Shown: piece after piece, positions 9,065-17,839 of the stretch
How the letters are laid out: each line of letters begins with the position of its first letter
How positions within the stretch are numbered: position 1 is the stretch's first letter
From: Actinomarina sp002308095
Lineage (GTDB): Bacteria > Actinomycetota > Acidimicrobiia > Actinomarinales > Actinomarinaceae
Assembly: GCA_045563135.1 (NCBI GenBank)
Contig: JBJKUL010000001.1
Span: 434,001 to 498,000 of the forward strand
Length of the DNA stretch: 64,000 nt
Reading direction: 5' to 3'
The notes under the pieces: generated by a model
Told to the model about the DNA's origin: nothing
The model's input: the letters and a program-made list of their open reading frames with translations, nothing else
The model's database searches: none
Made by a program: the position numbers and the translations under genes

Positions 9065-10010
9065 GTAGCTTAATTGTCTCTTCTTGGTTTACAGATGAGA
9101 TCTGGATTGTAACAATTTCAGAACCAAATTCATTAACTAAAGGTGAATATATGTCTACCAACTCATCAACAGTCCCTGCTCTTGAGAATTTAGACATTAT
9201 TTCATCTTTTGGTAAAGAATCAGCTTGCTCTCGTAATGCCTGGGGATCAATTTCTTGAAGTCTGTTTGGTGCGCGTAAACCCCTCCATGATTTTAGTGAT
9301 TCCCATGCATCTTCATCATTATCTGCAAACATAGTCCACCTATATGTGTGTACTCTTAATTTTGATTTTTCAAGCTCATCAGTCCTTGTCTTTGCTGGAT
9401 TAATTACCCGTTCATATGCATCCTCAGGATTCTTAACGCTAATCATTAGTCCGTCAGCATATTCTGCTGCAAGCATTGATGATTTTGGCCCACCAGCTGC
9501 AAGCCATATTGGAACACTACTAACAGGGGGAGAGTACAATTTAGCACCTTTTGTATTATAGAATTCACCTTCGAAGTCAAGTTTTTCACCATCAAGCAAT
9601 CTTCTTATGATAGTTAACGCTTCCTTCATCCTGGAAGCTCTTTCATCATATTTTGGAAAAGTATAGCCTAAGGGTCCTTCATTCATATTTTCACCCGTAC
9701 CTACACCAAGATGAAAAGTAGAGTTAGTCAACCTATCTATAGTTGCTGATGCTTGAGCAACAACTCCAGGATGCATTCTCCATAGTGGAGTAGTTACACC
9801 TGTTCCTAGGTCTAATTCAGGAGTACTATTTGCTAAAGCTCCTAAAGTTGACCATGTAAAGTTTGATGCTGAATAGTCGTCAACCCATGGATGAAAATGC
9901 TCTGATATAGTAACCATATCAAACCCAGCTTCTTTTGCTAGTTTTGCATGTTTAATTAATACTTCTGGTTGCCATTGTTCTGAACCTAAAAAATAAGAAA
10001 ATTTTGTCAT
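9030..10010 (-). CDS. LLM-class F420-dependent oxidoreductase (G6PDH-like family)
   Basis: 326 aa TIM-barrel luciferase-like protein. SEHFHPWVDD near residue 37, GTGVTTPLWRMHP near 70, LGVGTGENMNE near 103 and IWLAAGGPK near 166 match the actinobacterial subfamily related to F420-dependent glucose-6-phosphate dehydrogenase. It likely transfers hydride between F420 and an alcohol or sugar. Use of F420 is family inference, since no F420 synthesis gene lies in the window. The ATG is 30-odd bp from the hairpin that ends rnpB. It overlaps the TauE gene downstream. Confidence 0.9.
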   Translation of the reverse strand: MTKFSYFLGSEQWQPEVLIKHAKLAKEAGFDMVTISEHFHPWVDDYSASNFTWSTLGALANSTPELDLGTGVTTPLWRMHPGVVAQASATIDRLTNSTFHLGVGTGENMNEGPLGYTFPKYDERASRMKEALTIIRRLLDGEKLDFEGEFYNTKGAKLYSPPVSSVPIWLAAGGPKSSMLAAEYADGLMISVKNPEDAYERVINPAKTRTDELEKSKLRVHTYRWTMFADNDEDAWESLKSWRGLRAPNRLQEIDPQALREQADSLPKDEIMSKFSRAGTVDELVDIYSPLVNEFGSEIVTIQISSVNQEETIKLLGEELLPKLKK

Positions 10011-10042
10011 TATATTAGATTAACAAACAATCCAATTTAGGT

Positions 10043-10065
10043 GGGTGCCTCTAAAAGAGACACCC
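10043..10065 (-). terminator. Hairpin at the 3' end of rnpB
   Basis: Read on the minus strand, GGGTGTCTC, a TTTT loop and GAGGCACCC form a 9-bp stem with one G-U pair. It lies just after the RNase P RNA 3' end. No long U-tract follows, so it may be a weak terminator or a 3'-end processing/stability hairpin. The plus-strand version has a C-A mismatch, favouring the minus-strand RNA. Confidence 0.5.
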
Positions 10066-10414
10066 AGGTCTTATGAGACTATAAGCCGGATTCTGTTTAC
10101 AAATTAATGTAAGATAATCATCCATCTTGTGTATTTGTTACCAAATACATCTAGCTATCTACCCGCAATTAAAAGCCGAGCAAGCTAATTGCTTCTTGAT
10201 ATTGCACTGAGAGGGGTTTACAAGCTAATTTAATCACTTAAATTACTGGTAGTCTCTTACACCACCTTTTCACCCTTACTTACCTTGATAAGCGGTTTAT
10301 TTTCTGTTGCACTTTCCGTCAATTACTTGCCTGGGAGTTACCCAGCTCTCTGCTCTATAGTGTCCGGACTTTCCTCGATAAATCGCGATTATCCATCTCA
10401 AACTAACTTTACCT
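10066..10414 (-). ncRNA. rnpB: RNase P RNA (catalytic RNA of ribonuclease P)
   Basis: Matures the 5' ends of tRNAs. On the minus strand the hallmark 5' P4 block GAGGAAAGTCCGGAC (near 10375) follows a small P3 hairpin, and the 3' partner ACAGAATCCGGCTTATAG lies near 10090. Between them are the bacterial A-type consensus stretches GGGTGAAAAGGTG with GTAAGAG (near 10260) and GTGCAATA (near 10200). Ends were set by an imperfect P1 pairing (AGGT with ACCT, TGAGA with TCTCA) and are accurate to about 10 nt. It lies 14 bp downstream of the ccmG stop on the same strand. Confidence 0.95.
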
Positions 10415-10427
10415 CAGAATTTAATGG

Positions 10428-10904
10428 TTATGAATATAAAATTATAATTTCTTCTACGTCAAGAAAAGAGAGTGGGCCAATATATTTCTTAATTACCTTC
10501 CCTTCTTTAATAATATGGGTCTCAGGTACTCCAAATACTCCAGAATTAATTGCAAACTTACTTTTTTTATCTACAAGGTAAGTCAATTCACCATAACCAT
10601 ATTTATTTAGAAAATCTGTTGAATTTGAAACATTATCTTGAAAGCTAATCAATACAACCCGACCCTTAAAGGAATCAATTTCATTTAACGAAATAAGAAG
10701 TTCGTGTTCTTCTATACATTCTAAACACCATGATGCCCAAAAATTTACTATAAGAAAATCAGAGCTTAAATTAGTAGATTTATCTGGTTCGAGATTTTCC
10801 AATGCATTTAAATCTGAGTCAGTTATTTGAATACTTTCTTCATTGACAGATGTACCTGCACAACATGTTAAAAGAAAAATGATTACAAAAAGTTTAACTT
10901 TCAT
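10428..10904 (-). CDS. ccmG: CcmG/ResA-like thioredoxin lipoprotein
   Basis: 158 aa. A hydrophobic N-terminus ending LLTCCA suggests a lipobox, so it is probably lipid-anchored outside the membrane. The thioredoxin fold has FWASWCLEC near residue 55 (CxxC redox site) and GVPETHII near 125 (cis-Pro loop). In System I cytochrome c maturation this protein reduces apocytochrome CXXCH cysteines before heme ligation. It is last in the ccm run, overlaps the TPR gene by 11 bp, and is followed by rnpB. The family (TlpA/DsbE) is clear; the ccmG role comes from context. Confidence 0.85.
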   Translation of the reverse strand: MKVKLFVIIFLLTCCAGTSVNEESIQITDSDLNALENLEPDKSTNLSSDFLIVNFWASWCLECIEEHELLISLNEIDSFKGRVVLISFQDNVSNSTDFLNKYGYGELTYLVDKKSKFAINSGVFGVPETHIIKEGKVIKKYIGPLSFLDVEEIIILYS

Positions 10905-11424
10905 AGTTTGAAATAATTCCTTCTAGAAAGCTTCTGTCTTCTTCTGAGAGATTATCACCAATCAAGAGATTATTAATCATATCCAAACCCTTTGATTGTG
11001 TTGATTGTTCTTGTAAGTACAATACTCCTAAATAAGAATTTGAGATTACTGAACTAGGATTAATAGAAATTGATTCATTTAAATAATTGATTGCAACTTC
11101 TCTATTTCCAGATTCATAAACCATCCAGGCAATCTGTGCAAGTGAATAGCTTTTCAATTCAACATCTGTACTATTTTCAGCCACATACATGAAGTGAGGG
11201 AGTGCTTTTGAGTAGTCAACTGTATCAAAATATCTGTTTGCGAGAGCTATTCTCATGGGAAAAATATCAGGATTTTCTTCAATCACTAATTCCATTTCTG
11301 CATTACTAACATTATCAAGTTCAGTGTTAGTTCTTATATTTGCATCAGAGTTATTGTTCAAATTCACAAAAATCACTATAAAGAGGCTAAACACAGCAAA
11401 AAGAGAGAGGACCCATTTGTTCAT
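10894..11424 (-). CDS. TPR protein, CcmI-like (apocytochrome c chaperone position)
   Basis: 176 aa: one N-terminal TM helix (residues 5-22), then an extracytoplasmic region with tetratricopeptide-like helices (for example the repeat around GNREVAINYLNESISINP, about 108-125). CcmI, or the C-terminal half of long CcmH, binds the apocytochrome C-terminus and delivers it to the CcmFH ligase. The position after ccmH and before ccmG supports that role. It overlaps both neighbours by 4 and 11 bp. Sequence similarity to CcmI proper is weak. Confidence 0.75.
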   Translation of the reverse strand: MNKWVLSLFAVFSLFIVIFVNLNNNSDANIRTNTELDNVSNAEMELVIEENPDIFPMRIALANRYFDTVDYSKALPHFMYVAENSTDVELKSYSLAQIAWMVYESGNREVAINYLNESISINPSSVISNSYLGVLYLQEQSTQSKGLDMINNLLIGDNLSEEDRSFLEGIISNYES

Positions 11425-11774
11425 TTTTTAATCCTATTTAAAAAATATAAAACAAACAATAAAGATACAAACAATGGGATGATTACGATCTCAAAGTTTT
11501 TATTTTGTGGATTGGTGATAATTCTTTCCCCAAATCTTGATACCCAATAGTTATAAATATCTTGATCAGATAAGTTGTTATTAATTTGATCTTGTAATAC
11601 TAAACGCATATCATCAGCATATTCAGATGGTGAATCATAAATAGTCTCACCCTGACACACAGGGCATAGTAAATTTTTACTCCATTTCTCAAATCTCGAT
11701 TCGTCATTTTCATAGAGTAAGGGAATTAGAAGTAAGATTACAATTAAAGAAACAAGCAAAGACTTACTTTTCAT
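11421..11774 (-). CDS. ccmH: Cytochrome c maturation protein CcmH (short form)
   Basis: 117 aa: signal/TM segment at the N-terminus, then NLLCPVCQGETI near 36, the conserved LRCxxCQ redox motif of CcmH/CycL, then a C-terminal TM helix (about 93-113). It forms a mixed disulfide with apocytochrome c and works with CcmF. It lacks the TPR half, which is encoded by the next gene. ATG overlaps ccmF by 11 bp. Confidence 0.92.
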   Translation of the reverse strand: MKSKSLLVSLIVILLLIPLLYENDESRFEKWSKNLLCPVCQGETIYDSPSEYADDMRLVLQDQINNNLSDQDIYNYWVSRFGERIITNPQNKNFEIVIIPLFVSLLFVLYFLNRIKK

Positions 11775-13656
11775 TTTTTACAATCTTAGGTATAAAAGAC
11801 ATTGTGCTTAAAGCTAGGCCAATCCACATTATTAGAATTCCATAATTTCTTCTAAAAATTAATTTAAAATTCTCATTATCTATAAATTTGATAGTTACAT
11901 ATGTATCAAATTCAATATTTCTAAAAATCGCAGGAGAACTTATTGCCTGCTGCGAGGAGTTTTTAAAAATATTTAGTGAGGCGTTTTTATTTTTTGTATC
12001 CGATGTAATAGGGAGGTTGATTACATTCTTTTCATCTCTTGATACGTCGTATGCTTTATTTACTTTGTATGTTTTACCACCAAACTCAATCGAGTTATTT
12101 TCTTTAACTATATATTCTGTTGAGTAACTTTGTGTAACATTTAATATCAATCCGATGCTAAAAACAGCAATACCTATATGAGCCAATTGTCCAGTCCAAT
12201 ACGAACCTTTAATCGCTCCTTTTCGAATTTTAGTTACTAGGTTGATACCCCCTGATAAAAACAATAATGTCCCACCAAATATTGAAAAAATTCCTAAGTA
12301 AGGCAAACGGTATACGAGGGAAATGATGATGGTAATAAACAGTGATACATTTAAGTTCAAAAGATTGTTTTGCAACCAATCATTAAAATTTATATTCTTT
12401 ATTCCAAGCTTTACTGAGAAAATCATCAAAAAAACAAGTCCTAGTAATATTGGTCCAACTAATATATCAAAAAAACTTCTTCCAATTGTGAGCTGTCTTT
12501 CATACAAAGTTTCATAAAAAATAGGATAGATAGTCCCTATAAAAATAATTAGTGCAGAAACAAAAAGAAGTATATTATTTGCAACAAAAAAACCAGATCT
12601 ACCAAAAAAGTTCTTTAATTTTTTTGATGTACCAAAATATTCGATATTTCTTGAGCCAGTGTAGACAAAAAATAAAGTAAAAACTGCTAGGCCAGAAAGA
12701 AGGTATACTCCTATATTTCCATTAGAGAATGCATGTACTGAAATTAGTACACCAGAGCGGGTTATAAATGTGCCAAAAATTGTTGATAAAAACATTAAAC
12801 CCCCAAGGAAATAGTTCCAATTTAGTAAAGTAGATTCACTTATTTGTGCTTTTGAGGAATGTAAGAAAGCTGTTGCAAGAAGCCATGGTATGAATGATAC
12901 ATTCTCAACGGGATCCCAAGCCCAGTAGCCACCCCAGCCCAAAACTTCATATGACCACGCTGCACCAAGAGTTATCCCTGCTGTTAAAAAAAGCCATGGA
13001 TAAAAAGTTGAATCAGCTGCAGTTTTTACCCAGTTGCTGTTTGTATCTTTTCGAAAAAGGTAACTAGTTGTAATTACAAAAGGAAGAACTAATCCTATAT
13101 AGCCAAGATATAAAATAGGCGGGTGTATTGCCATAAGTGGATGATTTTGTAGCAATGGATTTGGCCCCCTCCCTTGAGAAGAAGTTAATAGATCTTGAAA
13201 AGGTATCAGTGTTGATGATTGACATCCAATAGAAGATAATTCTATGCATCCCGCAAAAGGTGAGGAACTAAATATCGTATAGCTAGTAAAGAATATAACA
13301 ATAGTCGTATAAATTTTAACATCCACATTTGCATCACTTTTTTTGTAGTATTTTAAATAAATAAGGAAATACAAAGCAAGAATTAAGTTCCACAGAAGTA
13401 TAGATCCATCTAGTGAGCCCCATAATGAAGCAAATTTATACACAGGCGGGGTAGTTGTTGCTGAGTAGTTTGCAATGTAGCTTATTGAAAAATCATTTAG
13501 AAATAACCCGATTTCTAATAAGCAAAAAAGTAAAAAGTTAAAAAATAAATTTAGCCTTACCAACAATTGAATCTGAAATTTATTATTTGATAATAGTAAG
13601 AAAAGAAGATTTAATAAACATATCCAACTTAAAATAATTCCAGAATTAGAAATCAT
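11764..13656 (-). CDS. ccmF: Cytochrome c heme lyase subunit CcmF
   Basis: 630 aa polytopic membrane protein, close to the family's usual 630-660 aa, with many TM helices. WGSLDGSILLW near residue 80 and the WWD heme-handling segment GWGGYWAWDPVENVSF near 240 are the family signatures. CcmF takes heme from CcmE and attaches it to the apocytochrome CXXCH cysteines at the outer face of the membrane. The start overlaps ccmE by 4 bp. A large soluble loop lies between the last two TM helices (about 505-600). Confidence 0.97.
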   Translation of the reverse strand: MISNSGIILSWICLLNLLFLLLSNNKFQIQLLVRLNLFFNFLLFCLLEIGLFLNDFSISYIANYSATTTPPVYKFASLWGSLDGSILLWNLILALYFLIYLKYYKKSDANVDVKIYTTIVIFFTSYTIFSSSPFAGCIELSSIGCQSSTLIPFQDLLTSSQGRGPNPLLQNHPLMAIHPPILYLGYIGLVLPFVITTSYLFRKDTNSNWVKTAADSTFYPWLFLTAGITLGAAWSYEVLGWGGYWAWDPVENVSFIPWLLATAFLHSSKAQISESTLLNWNYFLGGLMFLSTIFGTFITRSGVLISVHAFSNGNIGVYLLSGLAVFTLFFVYTGSRNIEYFGTSKKLKNFFGRSGFFVANNILLFVSALIIFIGTIYPIFYETLYERQLTIGRSFFDILVGPILLGLVFLMIFSVKLGIKNINFNDWLQNNLLNLNVSLFITIIISLVYRLPYLGIFSIFGGTLLFLSGGINLVTKIRKGAIKGSYWTGQLAHIGIAVFSIGLILNVTQSYSTEYIVKENNSIEFGGKTYKVNKAYDVSRDEKNVINLPITSDTKNKNASLNIFKNSSQQAISSPAIFRNIEFDTYVTIKFIDNENFKLIFRRNYGILIMWIGLALSTMSFIPKIVKNEK

Positions 13657-14060
13657 TTTGTAAAGTTCTCAACGTCGTAAGTTTGACCATCTTCAGATAT
13701 GTATTCGTTATCATGTTTTACCAGCATGTCGTCTGAGTAGAATATTTCATTTTTGAAATACCCATCGAGGATAACTCCCATTTCTTCTTGAAATAGTTCA
13801 GGAATATAGCCATCAAAAATTATTACTATCTCTAAATTTCCGTCAGTAACCTTAAATCTCGTCTCTTCGGTGGATGTTTTACTTATTGTTTCATTCACAA
13901 CAAAACCACCAAGTTTCAATCTTTCAGAATCTGATAAATTAACATTCTCTGCCGCTTCACTTGTTGTGTAGTAGAAAATAGTGTTATTAGATGCTATTCG
14001 GACAGTTGCAAAACTGATTAGTATGATTCCTAAAAAAATAAATATAAAATTTTTGTTCAC
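13653..14060 (-). CDS. ccmE: Heme chaperone CcmE
   Basis: 135 aa with one N-terminal TM anchor and a beta-barrel (OB-fold) domain. FYYTTSEA near residue 30 and LVKHDNEYI near 113 match the family; the His of KHDNEY is the covalent heme-binding residue (HxxxY). It carries heme from CcmC to CcmF. It starts 4 bp after ccmC, leaving no room for a ccmD gene. It overlaps ccmF by 4 bp. Confidence 0.93.
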   Translation of the reverse strand: MNKNFIFIFLGIILISFATVRIASNNTIFYYTTSEAAENVNLSDSERLKLGGFVVNETISKTSTEETRFKVTDGNLEIVIIFDGYIPELFQEEMGVILDGYFKNEIFYSDDMLVKHDNEYISEDGQTYDVENFTK

Positions 14061-14064
14061 TTAT

Positions 14065-14733
14065 TTAGATTTTAACTCTGTTCTTTGGATTCAAGTAATC
14101 ATCCCACAATTTATCTGCGGTTTTTCTAAATTTTTTGAGTAAAGAAAAGTGTACAAGAGTCACTAGAAGAACAGATACCAAAAGTGTAGTTAGTATATCA
14201 GAAGACATTGGAGCACTTCCTGTTGAAGCTGTTTCCTGACTTAGAATTGATGCTTGTTGATGAACAGATCTCCACCATATGACACTAAAGTGTAAGATTG
14301 GAAGTTGTATGATTCCAAATATGCCAATAAATGAGGAGTTCTTAGCTGTTTTTCCTAAATCATCACTAAAGCTTCTTGAAACTAAATACCCTAAATATAC
14401 AAGAAGGAGTATTGCAGTTAAATTTAACCTTGCATCACCCCAAACCCACCATGTTCCCCAGGTAGCTTTACCCCATGCTGATCCTGCGAGAAGAGTTGTA
14501 ATTGTAAAAAGCACACCTGATTTAGCATTTGATAGAGCTAGAGCATCATATTTTGGTTCTTTTTTAAATAGATAAAGAAGAGAATAAACAAATGTTAAGG
14601 AATACCCAAGGTAGGCTATCCAAACTGTTGGAACATGTACATAAAGAAGCTTTGAAGAAATTCCTTGTGTAATGTCATATGGCCCAAAAGCTACTGTTAT
14701 TGCCCATAATATTAACGAACCGTAAAAAATCAT
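14065..14733 (-). CDS. ccmC: Heme-handling membrane protein CcmC
   Basis: 222 aa, six TM helices. The tryptophan-rich WWD motif (WGTWWVWGDARLN, about residue 89) and flanking histidines (LYVHVPTVW near 28, WRSVHQQ near 167) match CcmC, which loads heme onto CcmE. Compared with the usual WGTWWVWDARLT there is one extra Gly before the Asp. It lies 3 bp after ccmB and 4 bp before ccmE. Confidence 0.95.
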   Translation of the reverse strand: MIFYGSLILWAITVAFGPYDITQGISSKLLYVHVPTVWIAYLGYSLTFVYSLLYLFKKEPKYDALALSNAKSGVLFTITTLLAGSAWGKATWGTWWVWGDARLNLTAILLLVYLGYLVSRSFSDDLGKTAKNSSFIGIFGIIQLPILHFSVIWWRSVHQQASILSQETASTGSAPMSSDILTTLLVSVLLVTLVHFSLLKKFRKTADKLWDDYLNPKNRVKI

Positions 14734-14736
14734 AAT

Positions 14737-15372
14737 TTATTCTCTCTCTAAAAACCAGCTTGTGTAAGAAAAAACTAATAAAGTAATTCCTAAATACATC
14801 ATTAAATAAATATTAGTTAAATTTGGGTTTATCCCTAACCAGATTGGGGCAATAAAGAACGATAGTGACATTAAGACAGGTACCATTAATATAAACTGGA
14901 CAAATCTGTTGTTGAAACTTGTAAACATTTGAAGAATTAAGTTAATCATTATTGAATTTAACGAAAAGAAAATAATTGATATCCCAAAATATAAAATATG
15001 ATTTTGTAATCCTGTGTTAGTAAATATCGAAAAAGAAACTAGCAAAATTATTGACTGCGGCATGAATATAATGAATTCAGAAATAGTTTTGAATAAAAAA
15101 AAGTTTTTCCTTGTTATATTTCCAAAATTCAACTCTCTAGTTAGTTGTTTTTGATTTAGAGGGCTTCTAATTGAAAATAATGTAGTAAAAAATATCAGGA
15201 AAAGTAGTTTGTTAATTGTGAAGAAATTATCGTCTACTACAAATCTGTTTTCTGATAATATTGGAAACACCAAAATTAAAACAGCCACAGTTGGGGTTAT
15301 GATAAATAATGAAACATTGTTCCTGTATTCAATAAGCAGTTCTTTTTTAATAAGATAAATGTTTTTAAGCAT
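14737..15372 (-). CDS. ccmB: Heme exporter permease CcmB
   Basis: 211 aa with about six TM helices, the usual CcmB size. The N-terminus (IKKELLIEYRNNVS) matches the cytoplasmic start of the family, and SLNSIMINLILQMF lies mid-protein. It is the membrane subunit of the CcmAB ABC module, which uses ATP to release holo-CcmE from CcmC. The start overlaps ccmA by 8 bp. Confidence 0.9.
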   Translation of the reverse strand: MLKNIYLIKKELLIEYRNNVSLFIITPTVAVLILVFPILSENRFVVDDNFFTINKLLFLIFFTTLFSIRSPLNQKQLTRELNFGNITRKNFFLFKTISEFIIFMPQSIILLVSFSIFTNTGLQNHILYFGISIIFFSLNSIMINLILQMFTSFNNRFVQFILMVPVLMSLSFFIAPIWLGINPNLTNIYLMMYLGITLLVFSYTSWFLERE

Positions 15373-15997
15373 TTAAATCAATTGTCTCCCATGTTTCAGT
15401 AAAGAGGTTTAAAGGCTCCTGTGAGCATAAAATAGTGCTTTGTTTATTTTCATTTCTCTTAATAATAAGTTTTTTTAAAAGTTCAACACCAAGCCCATCA
15501 AGATAATTCAACGGTTCATCTATACACAGAACATCTGGACTAATCAATTCAGCAACTGCAAGTTCTGATCTTTTAATCATTCCACTGGAAAATTTTTGTA
15601 TTACATCATTTTCAAAATGATAAATATCATAATCAGTGAGCACCTTATTTATATCATTCAATGAGATTTTATTTTTGGTGAAGTAAAGACAATTTTCACG
15701 TAGGGTTAAGTTGCTTATTAAAGTGAACTCACTTGAAAGTTGTAATATCCTTAAATCTTTTAGGTTTACAGCAGAGTCAAATTTATTTCCCTGAAAATTG
15801 TTTGATATAAAATCAAGCAATGTTGATTTTCCAGCACCATTACGACCAATTATTTCATAATTTTTATCAAAATCTAGTGACAAGGGTAAATTATTTATAA
15901 CAATACTATTCCCGTAACCAAGAGTTAAGTTTTTGGAAGAAAAGTAATTTTTGTCCACAAGATTATTGTATTGAGGATAGTTTTTTATAGACTTCAA
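15365..15997 (-). CDS. ccmA: ABC transporter ATP-binding subunit CcmA
   Basis: 210 aa ATPase: Walker A GRNGAGKST near residue 53, signature FSSGMIKRSELA near 137, Walker B VLCIDEPLNYLDG near 155. It powers the CcmB permease in cytochrome c maturation. The start is uncertain: TTG 15997 overlaps the exonuclease gene by 35 bp, whereas GTG 15958 would begin 5 bp after its stop. Neither has a good ribosome binding site. Confidence 0.9.
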   Translation of the reverse strand: MKSIKNYPQYNNLVDKNYFSSKNLTLGYGNSIVINNLPLSLDFDKNYEIIGRNGAGKSTLLDFISNNFQGNKFDSAVNLKDLRILQLSSEFTLISNLTLRENCLYFTKNKISLNDINKVLTDYDIYHFENDVIQKFSSGMIKRSELAVAELISPDVLCIDEPLNYLDGLGVELLKKLIIKRNENKQSTILCSQEPLNLFTETWETIDLNA

Positions 15998-16478
15998 AAG
16001 TTGTCATTACGTCATCTCTTGCAGTGTGTGTTGGGGTAACAACATTAAAGTATTCTGCAAGGGTTTTTAGTTTATGGTTTTTTACCTTATTGCCAAGTTT
16101 CGATCTGCTTATATTTAAAGTATCGATTGTTTTATTAGTGATTTCTTGTTCTAAAAAATAATTTAAAAACTTTAAATCAAAGTTATCAATATTGTGACCC
16201 ATTAAAGTCGTACCATCAATAAAATCTAAAATCTCAGATATTTTATCTGAGAATAATGGAGAGTTTATAACGGATTTGTTATCTATGCCATGAATATGGG
16301 AATTTGTAATTGATGATTTCGGTTTAAAAAGTGAGTAAAATTCATCGATAATATTATTTTCTTCTACTTTTAAAATAAACAACTCAATTATCTCCGCTGG
16401 GCCAGGTTCGAAACCTGTTGTTTCAATATCAAGAACACAGATAGTAGTATTTATGATTCCTACCTCAGAAGTTCCCAT
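15963..16478 (-). CDS. DEDDh 3'-5' exonuclease (DnaQ-like)
   Basis: 171 aa. Exo I is LDIETTG near residue 17, Exo II GHNIDNFDLKFL near 92, Exo III HTARDD near 152, so all DEDDh catalytic acids and the His are present. It could be a DNA polymerase III epsilon-type proofreader or a stand-alone RNase/DNase; the size suits a bare exonuclease domain. It lies between a SpoU methyltransferase gene (19-bp overlap) and ccmA. Confidence 0.88.
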   Translation of the reverse strand: MGTSEVGIINTTICVLDIETTGFEPGPAEIIELFILKVEENNIIDEFYSLFKPKSSITNSHIHGIDNKSVINSPLFSDKISEILDFIDGTTLMGHNIDNFDLKFLNYFLEQEITNKTIDTLNISRSKLGNKVKNHKLKTLAEYFNVVTPTHTARDDVMTTFEVYKKLSSIQ

Positions 16479-17254
16479 AAAGAGATTGCTGCAGCAGTAG
16501 ATGCATTTATTGAATCAACTTCATTGATTGACTCAATCTTCAATTTAATATTGTTTATTTCACTCCATTTTTCAGAAATTCCGTATTGCTCAGAACCAAT
16601 AACTAATGCAAAATTATATTCTGGTCTGAATCCTTTTAGTTGATTATCTGAATCCGGATCCATTAAAATTATTTGATATTCTTTTGCTTTTAGTAAATTT
16701 ATAATATTTGTAGTGGTATCACTTATTAAGTTCATTGAAAAAATGTGACCAATTGAAGCTCTAATTACATTCGGATTATAAAAATCTGTGATTTCATCAC
16801 TACAAAAGATATTCATCACACCTAGGGACTTTGCAGTTCTAATCATTGTGCCAAGGTTTCCTGGTTTTTCTATTTGATCAGCTATTAATATTGGCCCTTC
16901 GAAAGGCGCGTCATTGATAGCTAAATTCTTTTGAATAAAAAGGGAAAGTATTCCATCAGGTCTATCTCTATATGAAACTGCTTCAAAAACTTTTTTTGTT
17001 AAAGTTACAATTCTGATATTTTTCTTATTAAAAAGGCTAATTAATGAGTAGTTATTTTCTCCTATGAATAGTTCTTCACATATGTACAGGGTATCTATTT
17101 CATAGTCTGAGGAAATAAGAGATTTATTTTCTCTATAACCTTCAGCAAGTGACTTATTTTCTGATTTTCTGATTTTATTTTTGGATAAAGAGATGAGAAA
17201 CTTTAACTCAGGATTTACTAGTGAACTAATTGATTTATTTGCTGAAATATTCAT
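16460..17254 (-). CDS. SpoU/TrmH-family RNA 2'-O-ribose methyltransferase
   Basis: 264 aa. An N-terminal substrate-binding domain (residues 1-105) is followed by the knotted SPOUT domain: motif 1 EKPGNLGTMIRTA near 130, motif 2 ALVIGSEQYGIS near 215, motif 3 EVDSINASTAAAISLWE near 245. It methylates a ribose in rRNA or tRNA using S-adenosylmethionine; target unknown. It overlaps the nitroreductase gene by 20 bp and the exonuclease gene by 19 bp. Confidence 0.92.
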   Translation of the reverse strand: MNISANKSISSLVNPELKFLISLSKNKIRKSENKSLAEGYRENKSLISSDYEIDTLYICEELFIGENNYSLISLFNKKNIRIVTLTKKVFEAVSYRDRPDGILSLFIQKNLAINDAPFEGPILIADQIEKPGNLGTMIRTAKSLGVMNIFCSDEITDFYNPNVIRASIGHIFSMNLISDTTTNIINLLKAKEYQIILMDPDSDNQLKGFRPEYNFALVIGSEQYGISEKWSEINNIKLKIESINEVDSINASTAAAISLWELLR

Positions 17255-17837
17255 TATGAACTATTTTCCTTTTTTTTCTAGTTTTTGTATTGTTTTTACT
17301 TTCATTTTCAACACCGGCTGTAATGAATCCTAATAGTAAGTATTCATCAGGTATAGATAAATGTTTTTTAATTTTATCGTTCGACATGTTATGAGAACCT
17401 AAGAATCCACTCCTTAATCCAGCTTCCTCAATTAGGAGCATACAGTTCATCATTGCTGCACCTGCATCAACATACCAATATGGAGTTTCCCAATCAGTGG
17501 ACTTCTTAGATGTTATTTTGTCAATTTCGTTATATCTTTTATGATACGCATCGACATTTATAATAATTAAAAACAATGATACTGATTTTGAAATCCATTT
17601 TTCATATCCTTTTTCTACATAAATATCTTCATTTGAGTATTTAGCAAGTAGTTCAATATTTTGTTTTTCTGAAACATGAATAATTTCAATTCCTCTAGAG
17701 AACCCTGCTGTTGGAATCTTTATAGCGTATTTAGCTATAGTTTTTAATTCTGGATAGTTTTTTTTACTTCCAACATAGTTTCTAACTATCTTCCTTTTGC
17801 TTATTAATGACTGAAGATAGGTTTCTTCATTATCCAT
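17235..17837 (-). CDS. Nitroreductase-family flavoprotein
   Basis: 200 aa, FMN-binding nitroreductase fold: early LISKRKIVRNYVG (FMN phosphate contacts), PTAGFSRG near 37, a central YVDAGAAMMNCMLLIEEAGL and C-terminal IPDEYLLLGFITAG. The substrate cannot be told; members reduce nitro groups, quinones or flavins, or act in cofactor pathways. It lies 2 bp after leuB in the long minus-strand run. Confidence 0.85.
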   Translation of the reverse strand: MDNEETYLQSLISKRKIVRNYVGSKKNYPELKTIAKYAIKIPTAGFSRGIEIIHVSEKQNIELLAKYSNEDIYVEKGYEKWISKSVSLFLIIINVDAYHKRYNEIDKITSKKSTDWETPYWYVDAGAAMMNCMLLIEEAGLRSGFLGSHNMSNDKIKKHLSIPDEYLLLGFITAGVENESKNNTKTRKKRKIVHNEYFSK

Positions 17838-17839
17838 GA

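Noticed and set aside
10285..10581. 98-aa plus-strand ORF
   Set aside because: It is antisense to rnpB and to the ccmG-like gene; no family features.
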